Shown here: positions 26,446-35,186 of the stretch, in pieces | Layout: each line of letters begins with the position of its first letter | Numbering within the stretch: the first letter of the stretch is position 1 | Source of the DNA: JAADDG01 sp964450755 | Lineage (GTDB): Bacteria; Campylobacterota; Campylobacteria; Campylobacterales; JAADDG01 | Assembly: GCA_964450755.1 (NCBI GenBank) | Contig: CAYVDJ010000071.1 | Coordinates: 1-44,582 of the forward strand | Direction: 5' to 3' | Length of the DNA stretch: 44,582 nucleotides | Translations under genes and position numbers: made by a program | Notes under the pieces: generated by a model | Seen by the model: only the letters and a program-made list of their open reading frames with translations | The model's database searches: none | What the model was told of the DNA's origin: nothing

Positions 26446-27033
26446 TCATCTCATCAACAGATATCTTCTCTTATCTCTTTTAAATATTTTATATTCAACA
26501 TCATCCGGAATCTCTTTTGTTACCTCTTCACCTTTATAAAAGAGGAAAAAAGTCTCCTTTTTGCTAAATGGCTTTCCAAGCTCTAAAAGAACCTTTGTAT
26601 CCGTAACGGCTCTTGATGTTATCAAATCAACTCTGAATTTTTCTATCTCTTCCACTCTTTTATTGATTATCGTAACATTTTGCAAATCACATTTTGACTT
26701 TATCAGATGTAAAAAAGCTGTTCTTTTGGAGATGGGTTCGATCAGAAAGATTTTGCTTTTTCTCATTGCAAATGAGAGTATAAGTCCCGGAAATCCGGCT
26801 CCTGTCCCTATATCCAAAATGCTTTTTATTTCAGAAAGAAATTTTACTGGATAGATGGAATCGATAATGTTCTCCTCTATCGCCAAAGGAGTTCTCAAAC
26901 GGGTGATGTTGTGAGTTTTTGAGTATGATAGCAGATTTTCTGTAAAGATACCGCAACAGTGATAAAAAGTATCATCCAACAAAATTCCCTCTTTCTCAAG
27001 TACGGATTTTATATGCCCTTCATACTTCTTCAC
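26446..27033 (-). CDS. rsmG: 16S rRNA (guanine-527-N7)-methyltransferase
   Basis: 195 aa. The SAM-binding motif is DIGTGAGFPGLILSFA, followed by FLIEPISKRTAFLHLI, NVTIINKRVEEIE and DLITSRAVTDTKVLLEL, all typical of RsmG/GidB. It methylates G527 of 16S rRNA. GTG start at 27033 overlaps the stop of the Wzz-type gene as GTGA. An rRNA methylase at the end of an exopolysaccharide-export operon is likely just inherited gene order. Confidence 0.94.
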   Translation of the reverse strand: MKKYEGHIKSVLEKEGILLDDTFYHCCGIFTENLLSYSKTHNITRLRTPLAIEENIIDSIYPVKFLSEIKSILDIGTGAGFPGLILSFAMRKSKIFLIEPISKRTAFLHLIKSKCDLQNVTIINKRVEEIEKFRVDLITSRAVTDTKVLLELGKPFSKKETFFLFYKGEEVTKEIPDDVEYKIFKRDKRRYLLMR

Positions 27034-27974
27034 TCTTTTTTTCCTTTTAAAAATTCCAAAAACAGAATCAAAAATATTCCAAAAATCAAAGAGGTGATAA
27101 AAGAGACTATCAGGATAAGAGCTCTTTTTGGTTCTGTTTTGTCTTTGATATAGGCAACTTTAGGTTCTGTCAGCTGTTTTACCATATAAAATTTACCCGA
27201 TTGGGAGAGAACCTTCCTTTTTATAAGGTTGGAGATCATATCCAAAATATTTGCTTTCAATTCAACATCATTTACTTTTGAGAGTTCGTTTTGATAATAT
27301 TTCATCTGACTCTCTATACTCTCCAAATCCATCTTTTTGATATAATCACTCATCTCTTTCAGATAGATATCCAAAAGCTCTTTTGCCAAAAATCTGTCTT
27401 CTGATTTTGCTTTTAAAGTTATGAGATTGCTGTTTTTATCGGATGAAACGGACAATATCTTTTTTATCTTTTTATAGATATCAAAAATTTTGGCATTTTT
27501 ATCTTTTTTTTCATCTGTGGAAGAAAAAAGTCTGTAAAATCCGTCAAAACCGAATGCAAATACAAGATTTTTGTCAATACTCTTTTTTGAAAATCTCTCC
27601 ACCAAATGGTGTTTTAAAATAATATTTTTATTAAAATAGAAATCATTTAAAAGTTCGTCAAAAAGTTTTGGGATATTTATAGAAGAGCTGTCATTTGGAA
27701 CGCTGATTCCTGCCATGGATGCCAAAGCCGATGCAGTTGTCAAAGATGATTTCTCCTGCTGTTTGGGTATCAGAATCGTTTTGGAAGTATAAATATTTGG
27801 TTTGCCCAAAACATATATAAAACTCAAAAGTAAAACCAAAGATATCAAAACAACAATCTTTATCCTCTGTTTCCATATAATTTTAAACAGTTCTCTTAAA
27901 TCTATCTCATCCCCATCACAATAATCCACTGCCGGTTCAATCGCAACATATTTGACCTTTTGTTCCTCTTTCAC
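27030..27974 (-). CDS. Wzz/GumC-type chain-length determinant (polysaccharide co-polymerase)
   Basis: 314 aa. A short cytosolic N-terminus containing DEIDLRELFKIIWKQR is followed by membrane helix 1 (about 38-58), a periplasmic domain (VYTSK-type NIYTSKTILIPKQ; helical 170-270) and membrane helix 2 near the C-terminus (about 283-308, ALILIVSFITSLIFGIFLILFLEFL). No Walker kinase domain is present, so it is the short Wzz-like form. Starts at GTG 27974 overlapping the stop of the upstream export gene by one base (TAGTG). It probably regulates polymer length or export with the Wza-type protein. No glycosyltransferases nearby. Confidence 0.87.
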   Translation of the reverse strand: MKEEQKVKYVAIEPAVDYCDGDEIDLRELFKIIWKQRIKIVVLISLVLLLSFIYVLGKPNIYTSKTILIPKQQEKSSLTTASALASMAGISVPNDSSSINIPKLFDELLNDFYFNKNIILKHHLVERFSKKSIDKNLVFAFGFDGFYRLFSSTDEKKDKNAKIFDIYKKIKKILSVSSDKNSNLITLKAKSEDRFLAKELLDIYLKEMSDYIKKMDLESIESQMKYYQNELSKVNDVELKANILDMISNLIKRKVLSQSGKFYMVKQLTEPKVAYIKDKTEPKRALILIVSFITSLIFGIFLILFLEFLKGKKE

Positions 27975-30697
27975 TATAAAGCTCCCACCGTATGCATCGC
28001 CGCAACCGTTAAAGAGATTCTGTAAAGAATAGAGGTTATATCTTTTGCTATATCCATATTGTCTTCAAAAAGAAGTCTTTTGGGTACTACTATCACATCT
28101 CCTTTTCGTATCCGAACATCATTTGAACTAAAGAGATAGGAACCAAAATCTGCTTTTTGGGTCTCTCCGTTGGCATGTATGACAAATATCTGATCAATAT
28201 CTGCCAATGAGCTAAGACCGCCGCTTTTTTGTATATAATAGTCCACATCTTCGCTTTTGTATGTTATAGCAGTAGGATTCATCACCTCTCCGGTGATTAA
28301 AACGGTATCATTGAAAGAGGGAACGATAAGTTCATCACCGTCTTTTAAAACAAGATCGCTGGTACTGTTTTTGAACTTTTTGATATCTCGGTTTAGATCG
28401 ATAGCTATTCTCCCTATCGGAGACAATTTCTCCGCCTCTTTCATCAAAGATTCAACTGCCTGAAGATTTTCGACAATGTTGCTGTTTGGATTTTTCTCTT
28501 TTTTTATCTTCATATTTGCCATAATAATCTGTTCTTTCAACTTCAAAAGTGCCTTTTCAAGACTCTTTTTTTGAAGTTTTTGAATATCTTTTCTGCTAAA
28601 TACCGCTCCGTATAAAAATGCCTCATCCGTAAAACCTCCGGCTCTCTCTATGACAGAAGAGAGTTTTTCACCTCCGTGTATCACATAGGTACCCGGAAAT
28701 TTCACCTCTCCTTTTAGAGTGATCGTTTTTCTCTCATTCCAGTTAACAATTCTGTGAATATTTATCTCATCAAAATTTTTAACTGTAAAAGTGTCCATAT
28801 TTTCCAGATCAACATTGATAATCTTCTTTTTCCGCTCTCCGTTTTCAATAAAATATCTGACCACTTCACATCTTTTTGTATATGCCTTTTGGGTCAAACC
28901 TCCCGCACTCTCTATCATATCTCTCAAAGACATATTTTCAGAAACAATATAGGATCCCGGTTTTACAACCTCACCGCTGATCGTGGCTTTATAGATCGGA
29001 TGAGTCTCATAATAGGCAAAAAGATAAACTTCATCAAAAGGGTGTAGTTTGAAATTTGGTTTTTTATCGATATCTATGATAAAAATCTTAGGCTTGTGAT
29101 CGGGAGTCTTATAAGTGATAATTTTAACTTTTTTTTGATCATAGGCGGATGTCGTACCGGCTATATTGATTAGATCCTTTACACTCATCCCTTTTATATA
29201 CTGATACATACCGGGATGAAAGACCGATTTTCCCTCTATCGTTACAAAAGGATTTATTTTAACTTCCAATTTGTTAAAAACATATATTTCATCTCTGTTT
29301 TTTAAAACAAAATCGCTTTTTTGCTCAATCACATCTTTTAAATTTATACTAAAAAGCTCTCTTGTAAGATCCTTTTTAAATCTCTTGACTATCGCATAAT
29401 CAAAAAAGGTATTTTCCAAAAAGAAAGATTTCAAATCATAACCTTCCGTCTGCTCTTTTAAAAAAGATGACAATTTTACGGAGTCTTTTCTTATACCTCT
29501 TTTGCCGGGTTTGACTACATTACCGTAAACAGCGATATAATTTTCCTTCAAATCCCCAAGACTGTAAACAAAAACACTGTCTCCGTCTTTTAGAACAAAT
29601 CTGTTTGCATTTTTTTTATCTATCTCAAAATATTTGATATCTTTATTGTTGTTATATCTTTTTATCTCTATATTGTGTCTGTTTGCATCCGGTTTCAAAC
29701 CTCCGCAGTAGTTTAACAGATCTCTTAAACTCTCTCCGCTTTTCAGTTCAAAAACAGCCTCTTTATTTACCGCACCTTCCAATTTGACAAGATTTTTGGC
29801 TTTGGGAACAAAAACCGTATCTCCCGATCTCAGTAAAATATCTTTATCTCCTCCACCCGCTGTCAACAGTTTATAAAAATCGATCTTCTTTATAACCCTG
29901 CCGTCTCTTTTTAGATATATCTCTCTTACAGACCCGTTATCCAAAACGCCTCCGGCTTCGATAAAGAGATCTTTTACTCTTGAAAGGGAGTTTAGATTAT
30001 AAATTCCGGGAGCATTTACAAAACCCGTCAATGTTACCTGTATGGAGGAGTAGGAGTCAAGATCGATCACACAACGGCTGTTTTTAAAAGAGCTGTCTAT
30101 GATCTCTTTGAGTATATTTTTGGCTTCAACAAATGTTTTGCCTCCGACATTGACAGGACCGATTTGAGGAATATTTATATTGCCCTCTTTATCAACTTTT
30201 AAAACAAATTCTCTGTTTTTTGCACCGTATATCCAGATGGAAAATTCATCACCTTTTGAAACTATATAGTTATCAGGAATCGGAATCTGCTGTGCATTCA
30301 GAGTATTTTTATTTTTAAAAAATGTTTTTGAAAATCTCTCTGTTTTATCTCTTTTTTTTCTAACCTGCTTTGATTTGATTTTATCTATCAGCTCTTTGTT
30401 GGGAATATATTGCAAAGGAGACAGAACACTTTTATTTGTTAACAACTCTTTTTTTTTCGGTTCAGCCTTTTCTTTAATATCACTGCTTTTTTCTATACTG
30501 TTTTTTATTTTCAATCCGCTTTTTTGGGACTCTTTTAAAACCTCTTTTGTTTTTGTTTTATTAAAAAAATCAGGATTTTTTTTCAAAAATTTCTCTGCTT
30601 CAACCATTTTGGAAGCAGAAATAGTGCCGATATTCTCACTCCTTATACCCACTGATATAAAAAACAGTAAAATAAAAAGTATTCTGAATAAATGCAT
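27974..30697 (-). CDS. Polysaccharide export protein (Wza-type) with seven SLBB domains
   Basis: 907 aa, much longer than Wza (about 380). Signal peptide (about 1-22; no lipobox Cys seen). Lys-rich region about 30-125. Poly-export (PES) domain about 137-230 (NYIVSKGDEFSIWIYGAKNREFVLKVDKEGNINIPQIGPV pattern). Then about seven SLBB domains, each with a G-x-V/A-x-x-P-G-x-Y and A-G-G signature: near 237, 302, 390, 480, 569, 654 and 799, for example TLTGFVNAPGIYNL, TISGEVVKPGSYIV and TLKGEVKFPGTYVI. It probably forms an outer-membrane or periplasm-spanning channel for an exported polymer. Operon with the Wzz-type gene and rsmG. Several -10-like sequences overlap in the A/T-rich leader. Confidence 0.87.
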   Translation of the reverse strand: MHLFRILFILLFFISVGIRSENIGTISASKMVEAEKFLKKNPDFFNKTKTKEVLKESQKSGLKIKNSIEKSSDIKEKAEPKKKELLTNKSVLSPLQYIPNKELIDKIKSKQVRKKRDKTERFSKTFFKNKNTLNAQQIPIPDNYIVSKGDEFSIWIYGAKNREFVLKVDKEGNINIPQIGPVNVGGKTFVEAKNILKEIIDSSFKNSRCVIDLDSYSSIQVTLTGFVNAPGIYNLNSLSRVKDLFIEAGGVLDNGSVREIYLKRDGRVIKKIDFYKLLTAGGGDKDILLRSGDTVFVPKAKNLVKLEGAVNKEAVFELKSGESLRDLLNYCGGLKPDANRHNIEIKRYNNNKDIKYFEIDKKNANRFVLKDGDSVFVYSLGDLKENYIAVYGNVVKPGKRGIRKDSVKLSSFLKEQTEGYDLKSFFLENTFFDYAIVKRFKKDLTRELFSINLKDVIEQKSDFVLKNRDEIYVFNKLEVKINPFVTIEGKSVFHPGMYQYIKGMSVKDLINIAGTTSAYDQKKVKIITYKTPDHKPKIFIIDIDKKPNFKLHPFDEVYLFAYYETHPIYKATISGEVVKPGSYIVSENMSLRDMIESAGGLTQKAYTKRCEVVRYFIENGERKKKIINVDLENMDTFTVKNFDEINIHRIVNWNERKTITLKGEVKFPGTYVIHGGEKLSSVIERAGGFTDEAFLYGAVFSRKDIQKLQKKSLEKALLKLKEQIIMANMKIKKEKNPNSNIVENLQAVESLMKEAEKLSPIGRIAIDLNRDIKKFKNSTSDLVLKDGDELIVPSFNDTVLITGEVMNPTAITYKSEDVDYYIQKSGGLSSLADIDQIFVIHANGETQKADFGSYLFSSNDVRIRKGDVIVVPKRLLFEDNMDIAKDITSILYRISLTVAAMHTVGAL

Positions 30698-30737
30698 TTA
30701 ATGCCTTAAGTGATAAAGTAAAAATTATATTATATAT

Positions 30738-30743
30738 ATTATA
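30738..30743 (-). promoter_or_regulatory. -10 element upstream of the Wza-type operon
   Basis: Minus-strand TATAAT in the A/T-rich 168-bp gap before the divergent lipoprotein gene; it lies 41 nt upstream of the ATG and is part of a run of overlapping TATA repeats, so the exact hexamer is uncertain. Confidence 0.4.
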
Positions 30744-30865
30744 GAGCATTTAAAATTATAATTCTATTAATCTATTTAGAAAATTAATATTTGCTTAATA
30801 AAAAAATTGTTATTATTGGGTAGAAATAATTTTAATTATTTAATATTTTCTTAAAAGGATTGCTT

Positions 30866-32758
30866 ATGAAAAGATTAAAGACTATTTTGCTCGGCAGCAT
30901 AACAATCGGATTGATTTTAACCGGATGCGGTGGAGGAAGTTCATCATCATCAGATTATACTTTACCAAAAAAAACATACTCTTTAAAAGGAATAGCCTAT
31001 GACGGACCTTTATACAATTCAAAGGTAACAGCTTTTACAAAAGACTCAAAAGAGATAGCGACTGTTCTTATAGAAAATGAGGATGGAACTTTTTCTTTTG
31101 AAGATTTAAAACAAAAACCTGCTTTTATAAAAGTACAAGATGGTATAGATTTGGGACTGGACGGAAAACTGGGTGGAGGAGATGACACCTTTTTCGCAGA
31201 TACACTCTACTCAACTGTCAAAGATGAAAATATAACTGTAACCCCACTTACAACTTTGGAATTCATAGCCAAAAAAGATTTGGGTTTGGGAGATAGTTAC
31301 AAAGGTGATGATCTAAAAGATATCATAGCAGTTACAAATATAATCAAACTTTTAAAAGCAAAGGGCTTAAATTCAAAAGAGGCATACGAAATAGTGGCTC
31401 AAAGTATAAATCCAAAAGATGAAACAAGAACTTTTGAGAATGATTTTACGATTGACATCCAAAAATTGGAAAAGAACCTGGAGGAAAAAGGCATATCTTC
31501 CAAAATAGTAAAAGATGTTACAGACGCTTTGCATCAAAGGCTCTCAAATCTTCCGGAAAATCTGGAACCTCAAAATTTAAATAAAGATTTAAAAGCCGAC
31601 ATTTACAGTATGCAAACAGCGGTATCTGTTATCAAAGATACGATAGAGACACAAAAGCAGGAAGGAGAAGAGGAAAATCTTGATGATCTCTCTATTCTTA
31701 TGGATCCTGTTTCACTAGACAGCATCAAAGAAGCCATTATTAAAACCGGTGCAAAAACAGATAAAAACAAAGAGGAGATAGATCTTGGAGAGTTTGCCAA
31801 AACTCTAAGCAATACGGCACAGCAGGATCAGGAAAATCTCAAAAATATTCTTTACAGCAATGAGATGTATGTTCCAGTAACATGCAGTTCAAAAAGCAGT
31901 TCAATCAGATCTTTTGAAAAAAGCAGAAGCGGAAGCGTTGTAGTTACATGCGGACCCAAACAGGAGACTTTCAAAGCCTGTCTGGATTGCGACAATGACG
32001 GAATACTTCTAAAAAGCATCTGCTCCACAACAGGAGGTATCTGTAAAATATGCCAAAGCGGTATGATCAAAGAGATAAAACTCCAAAGAAGATACATAAG
32101 GGTAACAGAAAGCGGCAATCCTACGGTAGATCAAAAATTTGATGCCGTAAAAGATTACCTAAAAGATCTTTTCACTTTTGAGTTTAAAAGCTCCGGCAGT
32201 TCTTTGTCTGTTTCTTCCGGTGAAAAGAAAAACTTTATAGCTACGATAGTAATAAAAAGATTAAACAAATGTTCCGGAACCCAAGGAGGTTATATAACAG
32301 CCTCATTTTTGGTCAATGTAACTAAAAATGCGAATGATTACATTTTTAAAGTTCCAGCAAACAGCAAACTTTTCATAACATCCAATACCGGTCAAATGGG
32401 ACAGCTTGTCATAACCAAAACAATCTCTTCTGAAAAATCTCTGACATGCGCAAACGGAGATATGGTAATCAAAGTAGGAGATTATCTAGATCAGATAGTT
32501 TCAGTGGCAGGAAACAGTTCCTATGCTCAGGATGCCAAAAAGATGATATACGAATATACAACACAGGCGGGTACTTTTGAGATATATTTTATGCTAAACG
32601 AAAGTACAAAAGACGGAGGCACAGGAGTCAATAATAAAGACTTTATCAAAAATCCATATATTTTTGATGCTACAAAATATCAGCTTGATCTAAATCCGTA
32701 CAATCAGACTTTTTGTAAATGCGAACATGCCTTCAAAGCAACTGTATGTTTAAATTAG
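30866..32758 (+). CDS. Large lipoprotein with cysteine-rich C-terminal half, unknown function
   Basis: 630 aa from the ATG at 30866, which has AAAAGGA 6 nt upstream; a TTG two codons earlier is also in frame. The signal peptide ends in the lipobox LTGC (Cys21) followed by GGGSSSSS. Residues about 35-130 resemble an Ig-like or carbohydrate-binding-like beta domain (TYSLKGIAYDGPLYNSKVTAF...SFEDLKQKPAFIKV, then VTPLTTLEF, a phrase common in such lipoproteins). A helical region follows. The C-terminal half has about a dozen cysteines, several in close pairs (ACLDCDNDG, GGICKICQ, FCKCEH), while the N-terminal half has none apart from the lipid-anchor Cys, so disulfide bonds or a metal site are plausible. 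Probably outer-membrane surface; function unknown. Divergent from the Wza-type operon. Confidence 0.75.
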   Translation: MKRLKTILLGSITIGLILTGCGGGSSSSSDYTLPKKTYSLKGIAYDGPLYNSKVTAFTKDSKEIATVLIENEDGTFSFEDLKQKPAFIKVQDGIDLGLDGKLGGGDDTFFADTLYSTVKDENITVTPLTTLEFIAKKDLGLGDSYKGDDLKDIIAVTNIIKLLKAKGLNSKEAYEIVAQSINPKDETRTFENDFTIDIQKLEKNLEEKGISSKIVKDVTDALHQRLSNLPENLEPQNLNKDLKADIYSMQTAVSVIKDTIETQKQEGEEENLDDLSILMDPVSLDSIKEAIIKTGAKTDKNKEEIDLGEFAKTLSNTAQQDQENLKNILYSNEMYVPVTCSSKSSSIRSFEKSRSGSVVVTCGPKQETFKACLDCDNDGILLKSICSTTGGICKICQSGMIKEIKLQRRYIRVTESGNPTVDQKFDAVKDYLKDLFTFEFKSSGSSLSVSSGEKKNFIATIVIKRLNKCSGTQGGYITASFLVNVTKNANDYIFKVPANSKLFITSNTGQMGQLVITKTISSEKSLTCANGDMVIKVGDYLDQIVSVAGNSSYAQDAKKMIYEYTTQAGTFEIYFMLNESTKDGGTGVNNKDFIKNPYIFDATKYQLDLNPYNQTFCKCEHAFKATVCLN

Positions 32759-32761
32759 ATT

Positions 32762-32798
32762 GATATTTTTCCCACGAAAAAAGCGTGGGAAAAATATC
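32762..32798. terminator. Strong bidirectional terminator between lipoprotein gene and fliR
   Basis: A perfect 15-bp stem (GATATTTTTCCCACG / CGTGGGAAAAATATC) with an AAAAAAG loop. T runs flank it on the plus strand; the minus strand also has A/T-rich flanks. It separates convergent genes. Confidence 0.9.
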
Positions 32799-32802
32799 TT
32801 TT

Positions 32803-33570
32803 TTATCCTATAAGACTTCCCAAAAATTCAAATATTTTTATAAATTCCTTCTTAAAAAGCATCATCATCGATCCCAAAATCGCAGTCAAAACGGCAAAAG
32901 AGAAAAAGATCTTTATCGGAAATCCTATAACCAGAAGATTAAACTGAGGCATTGTTTTCATAAGCATTCCAAAAATCAAATCAGCCAAAATAGAAAGAGC
33001 TATAATGGGAAAAGAGAGTATAAAACCGAATATAAACATATCTCTTACAGCCTTCAAAAAATATTTCCAGATAAAAAAGTGGGGATAAAAAGTGCCAAGT
33101 TCTATCCCTCCTATCGTCTTTGAGATAAAAAGAAGCATATAGTGATGACCGTCAAATGCCAAAAGTGTAAGCAAAGCCAAAAAATTAAGAGCCGAAGAGA
33201 TGATAGGAGAGTTTACACCCGTTTGCGGATCCAAAATGGTAGCCATCGAAAATCCCATCACCATAGATATCTGTTCCCCTGCCAAAGCAACAGAAGCAAA
33301 AATGATCTGCAAAGCAAGTCCGGCTATAAGTCCCAAAAAAAGTTCACTTAAAACCGCCAAAACAAGATAACCAAATTCCGGTGAAGAAGAGCTAAGATGC
33401 GCAAAAGGAAAAAAGATAATACTCAGATAAAAAGCCAAAGCCGTTTTTACGGAAACGGGAATATTCATATAACTGAAAAAAGGGAAAAAAGCCATCACTC
33501 CGCTAATTCTTGCAAAAAGAAGCAAAAAGATGATTACATTATCCTGACTAAGGAGTTTTACCATCTCCAT
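32803..33570 (-). CDS. fliR: Flagellar biosynthesis protein FliR
   Basis: 255 aa integral membrane protein of the flagellar export gate. About six hydrophobic segments are visible, including the N-terminal VIIFLLLFARISGVMAFFPFFSY and the SELFLGLIAGLALQIIFASVALAGEQISMVMGFSMATILDPQTG block. It overlaps the stop of the ABC ATPase gene by one base (TGATG). A second ATG two codons later is an alternative start. The order rpsB-tsf-ATPase-fliR is the same as in Campylobacter as I recall. Confidence 0.95.
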   Translation of the reverse strand: MEMVKLLSQDNVIIFLLLFARISGVMAFFPFFSYMNIPVSVKTALAFYLSIIFFPFAHLSSSSPEFGYLVLAVLSELFLGLIAGLALQIIFASVALAGEQISMVMGFSMATILDPQTGVNSPIISSALNFLALLTLLAFDGHHYMLLFISKTIGGIELGTFYPHFFIWKYFLKAVRDMFIFGFILSFPIIALSILADLIFGMLMKTMPQFNLLVIGFPIKIFFSFAVLTAILGSMMMLFKKEFIKIFEFLGSLIG

Positions 33571-34211
33571 CAGGCATACTCTAAAACTTTGTTCCTAAGC
33601 CGATATGATTTGGTACATCTTGAAGCCAACTCTTCATCATGTGTTACGAGCAAAAGAGCTCCTTTTACCTCCTGAATATAATTGAACAAAACATTCATCA
33701 CATCATCGGCTGTCTCTCTGTCAAGATTTCCGGTTGGTTCATCTGCAAAAATGATACGGGGATTTTTTGCCAAAACTCTTGCTATTGATATCCTCTGCTG
33801 TTGTCCTCCGGAGAGATCACCAACATTTTTTTTCAGAACACTCTCAATATCAAGTCTTTTTAACAGACTTTTATAGATTGGTTTTTTGGCTATCAGCGAA
33901 GATATTTTGATATTTTCAAATCCCGTAAAACCCTTAAAAAGATAGTGGGCTTGAAAAATGATACCCATCTCATAGCGTCTTATATTTAGAAGTTCATCCT
34001 CTTTCAGTTTATAGAGATCTTTGCCTTTATAAAAGACTTCCCCCTCATTTGGAGGCAGCAAAGTTGAGAGAATATGCAAAATGGTGGATTTGCCACTGCC
34101 GCTTCTTCCCAAAATAGCTACCGATTCTCCTTGTAAAAGTTCTATATGGATATTGTTAAAAAGGGGATAGTCAAAAGAGTGGGAGATATTAGAAGCTTCT
34201 AATAGTTTCAT
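33570..34211 (-). CDS. lolD: ABC transporter ATP-binding protein, LolD-like
   Basis: 213 aa, a single nucleotide-binding domain. Walker A GRSGSGKST, Q-loop FQAHYLFKGF, signature LSGGQQQRISIARVL, Walker B IIFADEPTGNLD and the H-loop VTHD are complete. The DEPTGNLD form and length place it in the LolD/MacB/FtsE group; with no permease beside it the substrate cannot be told, but lipoprotein release (LolCDE-like) is the best guess. Operon with tsf upstream and fliR overlapping by one base downstream. The ribosome-binding site is weak. Confidence 0.82.
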   Translation of the reverse strand: MKLLEASNISHSFDYPLFNNIHIELLQGESVAILGRSGSGKSTILHILSTLLPPNEGEVFYKGKDLYKLKEDELLNIRRYEMGIIFQAHYLFKGFTGFENIKISSLIAKKPIYKSLLKRLDIESVLKKNVGDLSGGQQQRISIARVLAKNPRIIFADEPTGNLDRETADDVMNVLFNYIQEVKGALLLVTHDEELASRCTKSYRLRNKVLEYA

Positions 34212-34234
34212 TTTAAATCTTTGTTTGAATTACA

Positions 34235-34262
34235 GGCACAAGGCAGTCTGATACCTTGTGCC
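34235..34262. terminator. Hairpin between tsf and the ABC ATPase gene
   Basis: A 9-bp stem GGCACAAGG / CCTTGTGCC with a 10-nt loop just after the tsf stop. Read on the plus strand it is followed by a T-rich run; on the minus strand (tsf direction) the T run is poor, so it may act as an attenuator or processing site rather than as a full terminator. Confidence 0.5.
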
Positions 34263-34268
34263 ATCTTT

Positions 34269-35186
34269 TTATTTTAACTGCTCTGCAACCTCTGATGCAA
34301 AATCTTCGGATTTTTTCTCCAAACCTTCGCCAAGCTCAAATCTTATATAATCAACAAGCTCGATCTCTCCGCCAAGCTCTTTTGCTTTCTCTTTGACAAC
34401 CTGTGCGATACTTTTTTTGTCATCCATTACAAATTTCTGACCCAAAAGGGTATTGTCGTTTTTATATTTGGCAAGTTTTCCCGGAATAATTTTATCCCAG
34501 ATCTTTTCTGGTTTACCCTCTTTTTGAAGCTGGGCTTTTGCGATCTCTTCCTCTTTTGCCAAATCCTCTGCCGGAATATCTTTTTCACTCAAATATCTAG
34601 GAGCCATTGCCGCTGCATGCATAGAGATATTTTTTAGAAGCTCTCTTGCGCCTTCACATGTTTTTTCACTGTCGCATTTGGCAGCTATGATAACGCCTAC
34701 TTTTCCGTTTGAGTGGGCATATCCGTTTACAACACCGTTTTCACCGGCTTTAAGAGTTGCAAATCTTCTGACAACCAGATTTTCTCCGATAGTTGCGATT
34801 TGTGTTTTTATATACTCTTCAAAAGGAGTTCCGTCTATCGTAGTAGCCATCAACTCTTCTTGCTCTGCTACGCCGTTTTGTTGGATATGAAGAGTTATAT
34901 CTTTTGTCATCTGTATAAATTTTTCATTTTTGGCAACAAAATCCGTTTCGGAATTTATCTCACTGATCGTAGCTTTTTTGAAATCATCGCTTACTTCAAC
35001 ATTGACTAGACCTTCACTTGCAAGTCTGTCTGATTTTTTGGAAGCTTTTCCAAGCCCTTTTTTTCTAAGCTCTTCTACGGCTTTTTCGATATCTCCGCCG
35101 GTTTGGACAAGAACTTTCTTACAGTCCATCATTCCCGCACCGGTAATTTCTCTAAGCTCTTTTACCATTTTTGCAGTAACTGCCAT
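34269..35186 (-). CDS. tsf: Elongation factor Ts
   Basis: 305 aa. N-terminal UBA-like domain (MVKELREITGAGMMDCKKVL), the core NSETDFVAKNEKFIQMTKDI motif for EF-Tu nucleotide exchange, and the HAAAMAPRYLSEKDIPAEDL segment. Overlaps the rpsB stop by one base (TAATG), with GGAGTG just upstream. Standard rpsB-tsf operon. Confidence 0.98.
   Translation of the reverse strand: MAVTAKMVKELREITGAGMMDCKKVLVQTGGDIEKAVEELRKKGLGKASKKSDRLASEGLVNVEVSDDFKKATISEINSETDFVAKNEKFIQMTKDITLHIQQNGVAEQEELMATTIDGTPFEEYIKTQIATIGENLVVRRFATLKAGENGVVNGYAHSNGKVGVIIAAKCDSEKTCEGARELLKNISMHAAAMAPRYLSEKDIPAEDLAKEEEIAKAQLQKEGKPEKIWDKIIPGKLAKYKNDNTLLGQKFVMDDKKSIAQVVKEKAKELGGEIELVDYIRFELGEGLEKKSEDFASEVAEQLK

Noticed and set aside
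30824..30841. Palindrome AAATAATT-TT-AATTATTT before the lipoprotein gene
   Set aside because: Perfect but made only of A and T in a very A/T-rich gap, so likely chance; not listed as an operator.
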